In this document: positions 26,710-35,935 of the stretch, one piece after another
How positions within the stretch are numbered: position 1 is the first letter of the stretch
How the letters are laid out: the number at the start of each line of letters is the position of its first letter
Source of the DNA: Mesorhizobium sp. M1D.F.Ca.ET.043.01.1.1
GTDB taxonomy: Bacteria; Pseudomonadota; Alphaproteobacteria; Rhizobiales; Rhizobiaceae
Reading direction: 5' to 3'
NCBI RefSeq assembly: GCF_003952385.1
Contig: NZ_CP034444.1
Span: 3,658,001 to 3,722,000 of the forward strand
DNA: 64,000 nt
Notes under the pieces: model-generated
Told to the model about the DNA's origin: nothing
Database searches by the model: none
The model's input: only the letters and a program-made list of their open reading frames with translations
Position numbers and translations under genes: made by a program

Positions 26710-27476
26710 GCTCCCAATATGTCGTCGATGAAAGGCAGGTAGCCGGCTGTCAGTCCGGCGTCCACCGGCACCACCGCGCCAGTTATGCCGGAAGCCCGGT
26801 CGGAGGCAAGGAAAGCCACGGCCTCGGCCACTTCGGACGCATTGACGATGCGGCCGAGCGGGTAGAGCCGCTTCAGCCGGCCAAGGATCTCGGGGTCCTT
26901 GGCCAGCCGATGGTCCCAGGCGGCGGTGCGGATCGAGCCCGGACAGACGACATTGGCGCGCAGCCCGCTGCGGCCGAGCTCGACTGCAATCGATTTGGCG
27001 TAGGCGTTGATGCCGGCCTTGGCGGCGGCATAGGCCGGATTGCCGAAATGCGAAATCGCGTTGACCGAGGAGATGAAGACGACATTGCCGGAACCGCGCC
27101 CGGCCATTGCCTTGATCAGCGGGTCGGCAAATGTCATCACGCCGGTCAGGTTAAGGTCGAGCTCCTGCTCTATTCTGTCGGCCGTCAGCGCATCGATCGT
27201 CTCGGCGCGCGTCCAGCCGGCATTGTTGATCAGGATGTCGGGGACGCCGTCCTTGTCGAGCAAGGCAGGGATCGCAGCCTCGATCGAGGCGCGGTCGAGC
27301 AGGTCGAAGACATGGCGCGAGGCGATATGCGGGCTGGCCAACGCCTCGGCCGACTGGTCGCAGCCGACGATGCGGGCGCCGCGCTCGGCCATGAGCGCCA
27401 CGATCGCCGAGCCGAGGCCGCCGCCGGCGCCGGTGACGACAATTGTCTTGCCCTCGAAATCGGCCTTCGAGACCAC
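26706..27476 (-). CDS. Short-chain dehydrogenase/reductase (SDR)
   Basis: A 256-residue classical SDR. Cofactor loop VTGAGGGLGSAIVAL, then GCDQSAEA with an acidic residue suggesting NAD; active site Ser in VVFISSVNAIS and YxxxK as YAAAKAG; NNAG present. It is first in the minus-strand unit (SDR, ATPase, RpiR) and is divergent from the binding-protein gene, so it probably oxidises or reduces the imported compound. It is closest in pattern to sugar or polyol dehydrogenases of ABC loci; the substrate is not known. Confidence 0.9.
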   Translation of the reverse strand: MVSKADFEGKTIVVTGAGGGLGSAIVALMAERGARIVGCDQSAEALASPHIASRHVFDLLDRASIEAAIPALLDKDGVPDILINNAGWTRAETIDALTADRIEQELDLNLTGVMTFADPLIKAMAGRGSGNVVFISSVNAISHFGNPAYAAAKAGINAYAKSIAVELGRSGLRANVVCPGSIRTAAWDHRLAKDPEILGRLKRLYPLGRIVNASEVAEAVAFLASDRASGITGAVVPVDAGLTAGYLPFIDDILGA

Positions 27477-27649
27477 GATAGGCGCTCCTCCACCACGTCA
27501 GACAGCGATGAACGCTACCCAACGAAATGTAATTAAGCAACATGATAAACTGCTTGCATGGAGAGAAACCATCGATAATGTAGGAAAGTCACATAAATCC
27601 TGTGCCAAAAAAGGGCCAGGCGCCAATGGGCATCAATGGGAGAGATCAG

Positions 27650-28879
27650 ATGAGCCTTGCGAAATGGACCGTCGGCCTGTTGGCCGGAATGAGCATGCTG
27701 GCGCTCGCCGCGCCGGCCGATGCCGGCGAGGTGCGCGTCACCGTCGCCGAATACAGCGCCAAGACCGGCCCCTATTTCGAAGCGGTGAAGAAGGAGTTCG
27801 AGGCGGCCAACCCCGGTATCACGATCAAGTACGAGGTCGTGCCGTGGGACGTGCTGCTGCAAAAACTCACCACCGACATCACCGCAGGCACCAATGCGGA
27901 CCTTTCGATCATCGGCACGCGCTGGCTGATCGACTTCGTGCAGCAGGACGTCGCCGAGCCACTCGACAGCTACATCACGCCCGAGTTCAAGGACCGCTTC
28001 ATCGACACCTTCCTGCAGCCCTCGATCATGGGCGGCCACACCTACGGCCTGCCGATCGCGGCTTCGGCGCGCGCCATGTATTACAACAAGGAGCTGTTCG
28101 AGAAGGCCGGCATCGCCAAGCCGCCGGCAACCTGGACCGAGCTGCAGGAAGATGCGCGCAAGATCAAGGCGGCCGGCGCCTTCGGTTTCGGCCTGCAGGG
28201 CAAGGAGATCGAGACCGACGTCTACTATTATTACGCGATGTGGTCGCAGGGCACCGAGATCCTCAACAAGGACGGCACGTCCGGCTTGAGCACGCCGGGC
28301 GCGCTCGAGGCCGCCAAGCTCTACAAGTCGATGATCGACGAAGGCCTGACGGAGCCAGGCGTCACCTCCAATAACCGCGAGGACGTGCAGAACCTGTTCA
28401 AGCAGGGCAAGGTCGGCATGATGATCACCGCGCCGTTCCTGTCCAATCAGATCAAGGAAGAGGCGCCGAACCTGAAATACGGCGTCGCCGCCATTCCGGC
28501 CGGCCCGACCGGCGCGCGCGGCACTTATGGCGTCACCGATTCCATCATCATGTTCAAGAACTCCAAGAACAAGGACGAGGCCTGGAAGCTGCTCGACTTC
28601 CTGTTCACCAAGGAGCAGCGCGCCAAGTTCACGCAAGGCGAAGGCTTCCTGCCGGTGAACAAGGAAGAGGCGAAGATGGACTACTACGTCAACAACGCCG
28701 ACCTCGCCGCCTTCACTGCGCTGTTGCCCGACGCCCGCTTCGCGCCGGTCATCCCGGGCTGGGAAGAGATCGCCCAGATCACTTCGGACGCCATGCAGAA
28801 GATCTATCTCGGCAGCGCCGAGCCGGAAGCCGCCCTGAAGGAGGCGGCGGACAAGGCCAACGGCGTGCTGAAGAAATAG
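27650..28879 (+). CDS. ABC transporter extracellular binding protein, CUT1 family
   Basis: A 409-residue periplasmic solute-binding protein of family 1. The signal peptide is residues 1-24 (TVGLLAGMSMLALAAPADAG). The mature part has GPYFEAVKKEFEAANPGITI, the hinge segment YGLPIAASARAMYYNKELFE, and the C-terminal WKLLDFLFTKEQRAKFTQGE. ATG 27650 has GGGAG at 27638; an upstream GTG at 27602 would add polar residues before the signal and is rejected. It heads the operon with two permeases and an M81 peptidase-like protein; a hairpin terminator follows its stop. The ligand is unknown, most likely an oligosaccharide or a polyol. Confidence 0.92.
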   Translation: MSLAKWTVGLLAGMSMLALAAPADAGEVRVTVAEYSAKTGPYFEAVKKEFEAANPGITIKYEVVPWDVLLQKLTTDITAGTNADLSIIGTRWLIDFVQQDVAEPLDSYITPEFKDRFIDTFLQPSIMGGHTYGLPIAASARAMYYNKELFEKAGIAKPPATWTELQEDARKIKAAGAFGFGLQGKEIETDVYYYYAMWSQGTEILNKDGTSGLSTPGALEAAKLYKSMIDEGLTEPGVTSNNREDVQNLFKQGKVGMMITAPFLSNQIKEEAPNLKYGVAAIPAGPTGARGTYGVTDSIIMFKNSKNKDEAWKLLDFLFTKEQRAKFTQGEGFLPVNKEEAKMDYYVNNADLAAFTALLPDARFAPVIPGWEEIAQITSDAMQKIYLGSAEPEAALKEAADKANGVLKK

Positions 28880-28898
28880 GGCGTACCTCCCTGCGCCC

Positions 28899-28938
28899 GT
28901 GGCGCGCCCTACCCCCGCGGGGCGCGCCACATCTTTTT
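28899..28938 (+). terminator. Hairpin with T tract after the binding-protein gene
   Basis: GTGGCGCGCC (28899-28908) pairs perfectly with GGCGCGCCAC (28921-28930), followed by ATCTTTTT. It lies 20 bases past the binding-protein stop and before the permeases. In ABC operons such a hairpin lets most transcripts end after the abundant binding protein while some read through to the permeases. Confidence 0.8.
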
Positions 28939-29027
28939 CGTTCACGAGTGCATAGCGGTTTCCGAATTCCGGATGCTTCGGACAAGGCCAGATCGCCAAC
29001 GTCGGCGAGGAATTCAAAGGACGTGTC

Positions 29028-29954
29028 TTGAGCACCAATGCCACTGCCACTGATGTCTACCCGCAGCGCGGTGCAAGTCAGCCGATGCAAAGCCGTATCC
29101 TGCCTTACCTGCTGACGTTGCCCAGCCTGTTGCTGGCGGCGGTGGTGATCTTCTGGCCAGTCTGGGATCTGGTGCAGATCTCGACGCATGACGTGAACCG
29201 CTTCGGCCAGCTGCGCGACTTCAGCGGCCTCGCCAATTTTTCGGCGCTCGCCGCCGATCCCGATTTTGTCGCCGCCCTGTGGCGCACCGGCCTGTGGACC
29301 GTGCTGGTGGTCGGCGGCGCTCTGCTGCTGTCGATCCCGGTGGCGATGATCCTCAACAGCGATTTCTACGGCCGCGGCCTCGCCCGCGTCATCATCATGC
29401 TGCCCTGGGCGGTGTCGCTCACCATGACGGCGGTGGTCTGGCGCTGGGCGCTCAACGGCGAGAGCGGCATGCTGAATTCGGCGCTGATGAAGCTCGGCCT
29501 GATCAGCCAGAACATCCAGTGGCTGGCGAGCGCAGAGACCGCATTTCCGATGCAGGTGCTGATCGGCATACTGGTGACGGTGCCGTTCACCACCACGATC
29601 TTCCTCGGCGGTCTGTCCTCGATCCCCGACGATCTCTACGAAGCGGCCGCGCTCGAGGGCGCAACGCTCTTCCAGCAGTTCCGCGAGATCACCTTTCCGT
29701 TGCTGAAACCCTTCATCAACATCGCGATCGTGCTGAACACGATCTACGTCTTCAACTCCTTCCCGATCATCTGGGTGATGACACAGGGCGGGCCGGCGAA
29801 CTCCACCGACATCCTGGTTACGCATCTCTACAAGCTCGCCTTCCGCATCGGCAAATTGGGCGAGGCGTCGGCAGTGTCGCTGGTGATGTTCGTCATCCTG
29901 CTCATCTTCACCATGATCTATGTGCGGCTGGCCATGCGGGAGCAGCGCGCATGA
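29028..29954 (+). CDS. CUT1 ABC transporter permease (MalF/UgpA-like)
   Basis: A 308-residue membrane protein with six predicted spans and the EAA loop near residue 205 ([20 protein letters not shown]), which contacts the ATPase. TTG 29028 follows AAAGGA; the N-terminal 25 residues are polar and the first span is [20 protein letters not shown]. It ends in a four-base ATGA overlap with the second permease. Together they form the channel for the ligand captured by the 27650 protein. Confidence 0.92.
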   Translation: MSTNATATDVYPQRGASQPMQSRILPYLLTLPSLLLAAVVIFWPVWDLVQISTHDVNRFGQLRDFSGLANFSALAADPDFVAALWRTGLWTVLVVGGALLLSIPVAMILNSDFYGRGLARVIIMLPWAVSLTMTAVVWRWALNGESGMLNSALMKLGLISQNIQWLASAETAFPMQVLIGILVTVPFTTTIFLGGLSSIPDDLYEAAALEGATLFQQFREITFPLLKPFINIAIVLNTIYVFNSFPIIWVMTQGGPANSTDILVTHLYKLAFRIGKLGEASAVSLVMFVILLIFTMIYVRLAMREQRA

Positions 29955-30778
29955 GGAACGGCAAGCTGAAACGCACCATCATCGCCTGGCTGCTGCTTTT
30001 GCCGCTGATCGTGGTGACGATCTTCCCGTTCGCGGTGATGTTCCTCACCGCGGTCAAGCCGCGGACCGAGGTGCTTACGCCAAGCTGGTGGCCGAGCGAG
30101 TTCCGCTGGTCGAATTTTGCCGACATGTGGGTGGCGACCGGCTTCGGCCAGGCGCTGCTCAACTCGCTTTATGTCTCAGCGCTGGCGACAATCGGCGCCA
30201 TCCTGATCTCGGTGCCGGCGGCCTATGCCATGTCGCGCTTCCGCTTCAGCGGCTATGGCGCGTTCCGCCAGTTCCTGCTGATATCGCAGATGATCTCGCC
30301 GATCGTTTTGGTGCTCGGCCTGTTCCGGCTGATGGCCGCCTGGGGGCTGGTCGAATCGACAACGGCGCTCGGCTTCATCTACATGGCATTCAACGTCGCT
30401 TTCACGGTTTGGATGCTGCAGAGCTATTTCGACACCATCCCGCGCGATCTCGAGGAGGCGGCCTGGATGGAAGGCGCCGGCCGCTGGCTGACCTTGCGAA
30501 AAGTGTTCCTGCCGCTCTGCCTGCCGGCGATCGCGGTGACGGCGATCTTCACCTTCATCAATGCCTGGAACGAGTTCGTGGTGGCTCTCACCATGCTGCG
30601 CAGCCAGGAAAGCTATACGCTGCCGATCCAGGTTTTCTCGCTGGTCGCCGGCCGCTATACGATCGAATGGCACCATGTCATGGCGGCCACGCTGCTCGCG
30701 ACCTTGCCGGTGGCGATCCTGTTCATCTGGCTGCAGCGCTACCTCGTGCGGGGCCTCGCGCTCGGGGCTGTCAAATAG
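29951..30778 (+). CDS. CUT1 ABC transporter permease (MalG/UgpE-like)
   Basis: A 275-residue membrane protein, the second channel subunit, with the EAA loop [20 protein letters not shown] near residue 175 and the N-terminal span [20 protein letters not shown]. The ATG lies in the stop of the first permease. A longer frame that runs through from the first permease region is only a shadow. The M81 gene follows after a short palindromic repeat. Confidence 0.93.
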   Translation: MRNGKLKRTIIAWLLLLPLIVVTIFPFAVMFLTAVKPRTEVLTPSWWPSEFRWSNFADMWVATGFGQALLNSLYVSALATIGAILISVPAAYAMSRFRFSGYGAFRQFLLISQMISPIVLVLGLFRLMAAWGLVESTTALGFIYMAFNVAFTVWMLQSYFDTIPRDLEEAAWMEGAGRWLTLRKVFLPLCLPAIAVTAIFTFINAWNEFVVALTMLRSQESYTLPIQVFSLVAGRYTIEWHHVMAATLLATLPVAILFIWLQRYLVRGLALGAVK

Positions 30779-30786
30779 CAATCCCA

Positions 30787-30830
30787 GCAATTCCAGGAAA
30801 AGTGTGCAGCGGTTTTCCGTTCGGAATTGC
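30787..30830. repeat. Short palindromic repeat (family S)
   Basis: GCAATTCC (30787-30794) mirrors GGAATTGC (30823-30830), with an inner AGGAAAA and TTTTCC pair. The core AAAAGTGTG...GCGGTTTTCCG recurs at 42342, and in reverse sense at 34668 and 41021. It lies between the permease and the M81 gene, within one likely transcript. Confidence 0.75.
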
Positions 30831-30859
30831 GAAAAACGAAGAGCCCTTACGGAGTTTTG

Positions 30860-32404
30860 ATGCGCGTCTTCACCGCCTCGCTGGCGACGGAAACCAACAC
30901 CTTCTCGCCGGTGCCGACCGACCGGGCCTCGTTCGAGATGGCCTTCTATGCCGGACCGGGCAAGCACCCGGAGACGCCGACGCTGTGCTCCTCGCCGATC
31001 GTGGCGCTGCGCCGCCGCGCTGCGAAGGAAGGTCTGACCGTCATAGAAGGCACCGCCACCTGGGCGGAGCCCGGCGGGATCGTGCAGCGGCAGACTTATG
31101 AGGCGCTGCGCGACGAGATCCTCGGCCAGCTCAAGGCCGCGTTGCCGGTCGATGCGGTGATCCTCGGCCTGCATGGCGCCATGGTGGCGCAAGGCTATGA
31201 CGATTGCGAAGGCGATCTTCTGGAGCGCGTGCGCGGAATCGTCGGGCCGAAGGTGGTGATCGCCTCGGAATTCGATCCGCACAGCCATCTGACGCCGAAG
31301 CGCGTGGCGGCCTCCGACATCATGGCCTATTTCCTCGAATTCCCGCACACCGATTTCTACGAGCGCGGCGAGCATGTGGTCGAGCTTGGCCTGGCGGCGG
31401 CGCGCGGCGAGATCAAGCCTATCATCTCGACCTTCGACTGCCGCATGATCCAGGTGCTGCCGACCAGCCGCGAGCCGATGCGCTCCTTCGTCGACAAGAT
31501 CAGGGCGCTGCACGGCAAGGACGGCGTGCTGTCGGTCTCGGTCATCCACGGCTTCATGGCCGCCGACGTGCCGGAAATGGGCACGCGCATCCTGGTCGTC
31601 ACCGACGACGACAAGGCAAAGGGCGACGCATTGGCGGAAAAGCTTGGACGCGAGCTCTACGCCTTGCGCGAAAAGACGGCGATGACGATGCTGAACACGG
31701 CCGCCGGCATCGAACGCGCGCTCGCCGTGCGGGCCGAGCGTCAGGACAAGCCGGTGGTGATCGCAGACATCTGGGATAATCCTGGCGGCGGCGTTCCGGG
31801 CGACGGCACCATCGTGCTGCGCGAGCTGCTTAAGCGCGGTGTCGACAAGGTCGGCGTGGCGACGATCTGGGACCCGATCGCGGTGACCTTCTGCCATGCG
31901 GCAGGCGAGGGCGCCGTCATCGACCTGCGTTTCGGCGGCAAGGCGGGGCCGCAGGCCGGCGAGCCGATCGATGCGCGCGTCACGGTGCTGAGGGCGGTGA
32001 AGGAGGGCTGGCAAAGTTTTGGGCCGAGCCGGGTGACCTTGGGGGCTTCAGCGGTGGTTCGCATCGAGGGCACCGAGGTCGACGTCATCCTCAACACCAA
32101 CCGCACCCAGACCTTCGAGCCGGACATCTTTTCCAACATCGGCGTCGATCCGCTGTCGAAGAGCATTTTGCTGATCAAGTCGACCAACCATTTCTACGCC
32201 GGCTTCGCGCCGATCGCCGCCGAGATCATTTATGTCGCGGCGCCGAGCTCCTATCCGAGCAACCCAGCGGTGACGAATTACAGGAAGCTGAAGCGGCCGG
32301 TGTGGCCACGGGTGAAGGATCCGTGGAAGCTGCCAATCTCCCCCCTTGTGGGGGAGATGCCCGGCAGGGCAGAGGGGGGCGCGAAGGATCGCGACCTTGG
32401 TTAG
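30860..32404 (+). CDS. M81 family metallopeptidase (MlrC-like)
   Basis: A 514-residue cytoplasmic protein of the MlrC family, named for microcystin degradation; most members are of unknown substrate. The N-terminal domain begins MRVFTASLATETNTFSPVPT and holds the likely metal site in GLHGAMVAQGYDD, SEFDPHSHLTP and FPHTDFYERG. The C-terminal domain includes WDNPGGGVPGDGTIVLRELL. ATG 30860 follows GGAG. The last 20 or so residues (SPLVGEMPGRAEGGA) are translated from the repeat element at 32331, so the natural C-terminus has been replaced or extended. It belongs to the ABC operon, so a role in processing the imported compound is likely but unproven. Confidence 0.85.
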   Translation: MRVFTASLATETNTFSPVPTDRASFEMAFYAGPGKHPETPTLCSSPIVALRRRAAKEGLTVIEGTATWAEPGGIVQRQTYEALRDEILGQLKAALPVDAVILGLHGAMVAQGYDDCEGDLLERVRGIVGPKVVIASEFDPHSHLTPKRVAASDIMAYFLEFPHTDFYERGEHVVELGLAAARGEIKPIISTFDCRMIQVLPTSREPMRSFVDKIRALHGKDGVLSVSVIHGFMAADVPEMGTRILVVTDDDKAKGDALAEKLGRELYALREKTAMTMLNTAAGIERALAVRAERQDKPVVIADIWDNPGGGVPGDGTIVLRELLKRGVDKVGVATIWDPIAVTFCHAAGEGAVIDLRFGGKAGPQAGEPIDARVTVLRAVKEGWQSFGPSRVTLGASAVVRIEGTEVDVILNTNRTQTFEPDIFSNIGVDPLSKSILLIKSTNHFYAGFAPIAAEIIYVAAPSSYPSNPAVTNYRKLKRPVWPRVKDPWKLPISPLVGEMPGRAEGGAKDRDLG

Positions 32405-32518
32405 ATCAGGCGAGGCAGGAACCGACGAAGGGATCGGCGGGTTTTGTGTCTGAGACGTCGGCGGGACAGCGCCCCCCTCTGGCCTGCCGGCCATCTCCCC
32501 CACGAGGGGGGAGATTAG
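32331..32518. repeat. Large palindromic repeat element (family B)
   Basis: The left arm (32332-32380, with CCAATCTCCCCCCTTGTGGG) is mirrored at 32471-32518 (ending GGGGGGAGATTAGCC). The left arm lies inside the end of the M81 gene and the right arm reaches the stop codon of the M3 peptidase. Its arms match those of the element at 38709-38862. Confidence 0.85.
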
Positions 32519-32522
32519 CCAA

Positions 32523-34577
32523 TCACACCAATCCCCGTTTCACCATCATCGCTTCCGGCGACGGCATCTTGCCGCGGAACGCCGTGTAAAGCTCTTCCGG
32601 ATCCTTCGAGCCGCCGGCGGCGTAGATGTTCTTCCTTAGCCGCTCGGCCAATTCCGGATTGAAGGCGTCGCCGGTTTCCTCGAAGGCCGAGAAGGCATCG
32701 GCGTCGAGCACCTCGGACCACATGTAGGAATAGTAGCCGGCCGAATAGCCGTCGCCGGCGAAGACATGGCCGAAATGCGGGGTGCGGTGGCGCATGGCGA
32801 TCGTGTCGGGCATGCGCAGCCTTTCGAGCGTTTCGGCCTCGAAACGAAGCGGCTCGGCCGGCGCGTCCGGCCGCGCATGATAGGCCATGTCGATCAGCGC
32901 CGATGCGGTGAACTCGACCGTGGCGAAGCCGGCGCCGAAGGTGCGGGCGGCGAGCATCTTGTCGAGTAGGTCCTTCGGCATCGGCTTGCCGGTCTTGACG
33001 TGCAGCGCATGCTTTTCCAGCACCGCCGGCACCGTCAGCCAGTGCTCGTAGAGCTGCGACGGCAGCTCTACGAAGTCACGGCTCACCGAGGTGCCGGAGA
33101 CCGAAGGCCAGGTGACGTCGGTCAGCATGCCGTGCAGCGCATGGCCGAACTCGTGGAACAGGGTCTTGGCCTCATCGACCGACAGAAGAGCCGCCTCGCC
33201 GGCCGGCGGCTTGGCGAAGTTCATGATGTTGTAGATGACGGGCCTGGCGCCAGGCCCAAGCTTGTAGCCGGACTTCAGCGCGCTCATCCAGGCACCCGAG
33301 CGTTTTGACGGCCGCGCGAAATAGTCGGCCAAGAACACGCCGCGCTCGCTGCCGTCGGCATTCCTGACCACGAATGCGCGGGCATCGGGATGCCATGCCG
33401 CAATGCCCTTCTTCTCCTCGAAGGTGATGCCGAAGAGCCGCGTCGCAACGTCGAAGCAGGCTTCGATGACCCGCTCGAGCTGCAGGTAGGGCTTCAGCTC
33501 GGCCTCGTCGAAGGCGAATTTCTCGGCGCGCAGCTTCTCCTGGTAGAAGCGCCAGTCCCAGGCGGCGAATTTCTCGTTGCTGCCGGCTTCGGCCGCCAGC
33601 CGCTCCAGTTCCTTCTGGTCGGCGGCCGCTCTCTCCAGCGCCTTTCCCCAGACCGGATCGAGCAGGTCGTGCACGGCCTTCGGCGTCTTGGCCATGGTGT
33701 CGTCGAGCTTGAGCGCCGCGAAGGATTCATAGCCAAGCAGCTTCGCCTTCTCGGCGCGCAGCTTCAGCATGCCCCGCACCACTTCGGTATTGTCGCTGGC
33801 GCTGCCATTCTGGCCGCGCGTGATGAAGGCGCGGAAGGCGATCTCGCGCAGGTCTCGGCGCTCGGAAAACGTCGAGAACGGCTCGTAGATCGAGCGCGAC
33901 AGCGTGACCGCATAGCGGCCTTTCTGGCCGCGCATCTCGGCGGCCTCGGCCATCGCGCTCTTCAGGAAGTCCGGCAGGCCGGCAAGGTCGGCCTCGTCGA
34001 GGAACAGCGCCCAGTCGCGCTCGTCGGCCAAAACGTTCTGGCCGAATTGGGTGCCGAGCGAGGATAGCTCCTCATTGATGGCGGCAAGCCGGTTCTTGCC
34101 GTCCACGTCGAGCTTGGCGCCGGACCGGACAAAGCCTTTCCAGGTCTTTTCGAGGACGCGCAGCGTCTCGGGATCGAGGTTCAGGTCCTCGCGGCGCTGG
34201 TAGAGGTCGTCGATGCGGGCAAACAGCTTCTCGTTCATCGAGATCGCCGAGAAATGCCTGGACATCTTCGGCGAAACCTCACGTTCCATCGCCTGGATCG
34301 TGTCATTGGTGTGGGCGCCGGCGCGGCACCAGAAGATCGACGAGACATGGTCGAGCGGCTCGCCGGCGAGTTCCAGCGCGGCAAGCGTGTTTCCAATGCT
34401 CGGCGCCTCGCTGTTGCCGGCGATGGCATCGATCTCGGCCCGATGCGCCTCAAGCGCCGCGTCGAAGACGGGGCCGAAGTCATTGTCGCCGATGCGGGAG
34501 AAGTCCGGCAGGCCAAGCGGGCCTTGCCAAAGGGTCAACGGATGGGCGGCGAGGTCGACGGGTTTTGACGATGACAT
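32523..34577 (-). CDS. M3 family oligopeptidase (PrlC/Dcp-like)
   Basis: A 684-residue cytoplasmic zinc peptidase of the thimet oligopeptidase family, close in length to E. coli oligopeptidase A. The HExxH zinc motif is seen in TLFHEFGHALHGMLTDVTWP (around residue 475), with the third-ligand Glu region after it, and the family segment SEVLDADAFSAFEETGDAFN near the C-terminus. It degrades short peptides, including cleaved signal peptides. ATG 34577 (MSSSKPVDLAAHPL) is chosen; the longer frame to 34673 runs into a short repeat and lacks a ribosome site. Confidence 0.93.
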   Translation of the reverse strand: MSSSKPVDLAAHPLTLWQGPLGLPDFSRIGDNDFGPVFDAALEAHRAEIDAIAGNSEAPSIGNTLAALELAGEPLDHVSSIFWCRAGAHTNDTIQAMEREVSPKMSRHFSAISMNEKLFARIDDLYQRREDLNLDPETLRVLEKTWKGFVRSGAKLDVDGKNRLAAINEELSSLGTQFGQNVLADERDWALFLDEADLAGLPDFLKSAMAEAAEMRGQKGRYAVTLSRSIYEPFSTFSERRDLREIAFRAFITRGQNGSASDNTEVVRGMLKLRAEKAKLLGYESFAALKLDDTMAKTPKAVHDLLDPVWGKALERAAADQKELERLAAEAGSNEKFAAWDWRFYQEKLRAEKFAFDEAELKPYLQLERVIEACFDVATRLFGITFEEKKGIAAWHPDARAFVVRNADGSERGVFLADYFARPSKRSGAWMSALKSGYKLGPGARPVIYNIMNFAKPPAGEAALLSVDEAKTLFHEFGHALHGMLTDVTWPSVSGTSVSRDFVELPSQLYEHWLTVPAVLEKHALHVKTGKPMPKDLLDKMLAARTFGAGFATVEFTASALIDMAYHARPDAPAEPLRFEAETLERLRMPDTIAMRHRTPHFGHVFAGDGYSAGYYSYMWSEVLDADAFSAFEETGDAFNPELAERLRKNIYAAGGSKDPEELYTAFRGKMPSPEAMMVKRGLV

Positions 34578-34667
34578 GAGCAATTCCGGTGGGCTGGATG
34601 GAGGCGGGTTGCCTCGGATGTAGGGCGGTGTCCGACATCGCGCAACAGCAGGGTTTATCTCTTGTTT

Positions 34668-34716
34668 GAGCATGATCTTTTCCGAAAACCGCTACACACT
34701 TTTCGGGATCATGCTC
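34668..34716. repeat. Short palindromic repeat (family S)
   Basis: GAGCATGATC (34668-34677) mirrors GATCATGCTC (34707-34716); between them lie TTTTCCGAAAACCGC and ACACTTTTCGG. It touches the stop codon of the SnoaL-like gene. It shares the AAAACCGC...CACTTTT core with the other family S members. Confidence 0.8.
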
Positions 34717-35132
34717 TAGTAGGCGCTGCAGTCCTGCGCGACCGCCGTCTGGGTGCTGGCGGTGATGCGGCCGCCGACGACGGTAAAGGTCTCGCGCATC
34801 AGCGTGTCGTTCCCGGGGAAGTCGTAGCAGGCGAGCACCGTGGTCTGGCCGTTCTCGCTCTTCTCGATGCGGTGGCGGATTGTGGCGCCGGCGACGGCGC
34901 CCTGCCATTCGTCGATCGAGGCGATGAATTCCTGCTTGTCCTGGACGACGCCGATATCGTCGAGCTTCATGCGCACGTCATCGGCGAGCAGTTCCGACAG
35001 TTCGGTGCGGTCGGCGACGAGGAGCGCGGAATACCAGCGATCGATGACGGCGCCGTCATCGGCATTGGCGCGGACGATCGCGGACAGCAGCAACGCCGCC
35101 GCAAGGAAGAACGTCCGCCAGATCCGGTCCAT
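34716..35132 (-). CDS. Exported SnoaL/NTF2-like domain protein
   Basis: A 138-residue protein with an N-terminal signal (TFFLAAALLLSAIVRANA) and an NTF2-like fold: IDRWYSALLVADRTELSELL, DVRMKLDDIGVVQDKQEFIA, and later strands. A cone-like pocket of this fold binds small molecules. The catalytic or binding role is not determinable. It is followed on the same strand by the M3 peptidase gene across a short repeat; the beta-carbonic anhydrase lies upstream on the same strand. Confidence 0.75.
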   Translation of the reverse strand: MDRIWRTFFLAAALLLSAIVRANADDGAVIDRWYSALLVADRTELSELLADDVRMKLDDIGVVQDKQEFIASIDEWQGAVAGATIRHRIEKSENGQTTVLACYDFPGNDTLMRETFTVVGGRITASTQTAVAQDCSAY

Positions 35133-35154
35133 CAGCCTCTCCCTGGCTCCGGCG

Positions 35155-35796
35155 TCACAGCTCCGGCCGCTCGAAATCGCCGGTTTCCTTGTTCATCAGC
35201 CAGAGCTCACCGGTCGAGATGTCGAACCAGGCGCCGTGCAGCGTGAGCTTGCCCTTGCCCTCGAGGATCGAGACGCAGGGGAAGGTCCTGAGATTGGCGA
35301 TCGAGTAGCGGATCGAGATGCGCTCCAGCGCCGTCTGGCGCTCCGTCGCGGTCATCAAGGTGCTGGCCGCCACCGTCTCCGCCGCCGGCGCGATCAGGCT
35401 CATCCATTTGCCGATGAAATCGCCGGGCGACAGCGGCGCCGAATTGGTGTCGAGCGCGGCGCGGATGCCGCCGCAGCGGCCGTGGCCCATCACCACGATG
35501 TTTTTCACCTTGAGGCTCTGCACGGCGAATTCGAGCGCGGCCGAGGTCGAGTGGAACTCGCCGTCCGGCTCATAGGGCGGCACCAGGTTGCCGACATTGC
35601 GCAGCACGAAAAGCTCTCCCGGCCCGGCGTCGAAGATCGCCTCCGGCGCCGATCGAGAATCGCAGCAGGCGACGATCATCGTCTCGGGTGCCTGGCCCTC
35701 GCGCGCCAGCGAGCGATAGCGCCCGCTTTCGGCCGGATAGCGGCCGTTCATGAAGTTGCGATAGCCGGTCAGCAGATGCTCGGGGAGATGGGGCAT
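35155..35796 (-). CDS. Beta-carbonic anhydrase
   Basis: A 213-residue zinc enzyme that interconverts CO2 and bicarbonate in the cytoplasm. The zinc ligands are visible as Cys45 and Asp/Arg in ACCDSRSAP, His105 and Cys108 in MGHGRCGG; the conserved RNVGNLVPP and SAALEFAVQSL segments are present. ATG 35796 (MPHLPEHLL) is chosen; a longer frame to 35844 adds an unlikely N-terminus. It is upstream of the SnoaL-like gene with 22 bases between them. Confidence 0.93.
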   Translation of the reverse strand: MPHLPEHLLTGYRNFMNGRYPAESGRYRSLAREGQAPETMIVACCDSRSAPEAIFDAGPGELFVLRNVGNLVPPYEPDGEFHSTSAALEFAVQSLKVKNIVVMGHGRCGGIRAALDTNSAPLSPGDFIGKWMSLIAPAAETVAASTLMTATERQTALERISIRYSIANLRTFPCVSILEGKGKLTLHGAWFDISTGELWLMNKETGDFERPEL

Positions 35797-35935
35797 GGGC
35801 GGCGTCTTGACCCTTTCCGGGTTGGAAGCGGCTGTGCAAATCAATCTGGAAAGCCCTGTAACGGCAAAAGCCGGTCGCGGGCAATGCCGAATTGCGGATG
35901 GCTGCGTCGCAAACGCATGCCTCAGCCAGGCTCGG

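Noticed and set aside
27477..27649. RpiR operator in the divergent ABC promoter region
   Set aside because: The region is AT-rich with several short partial inverted repeats, but no single convincing palindrome stands out, so no site is called.
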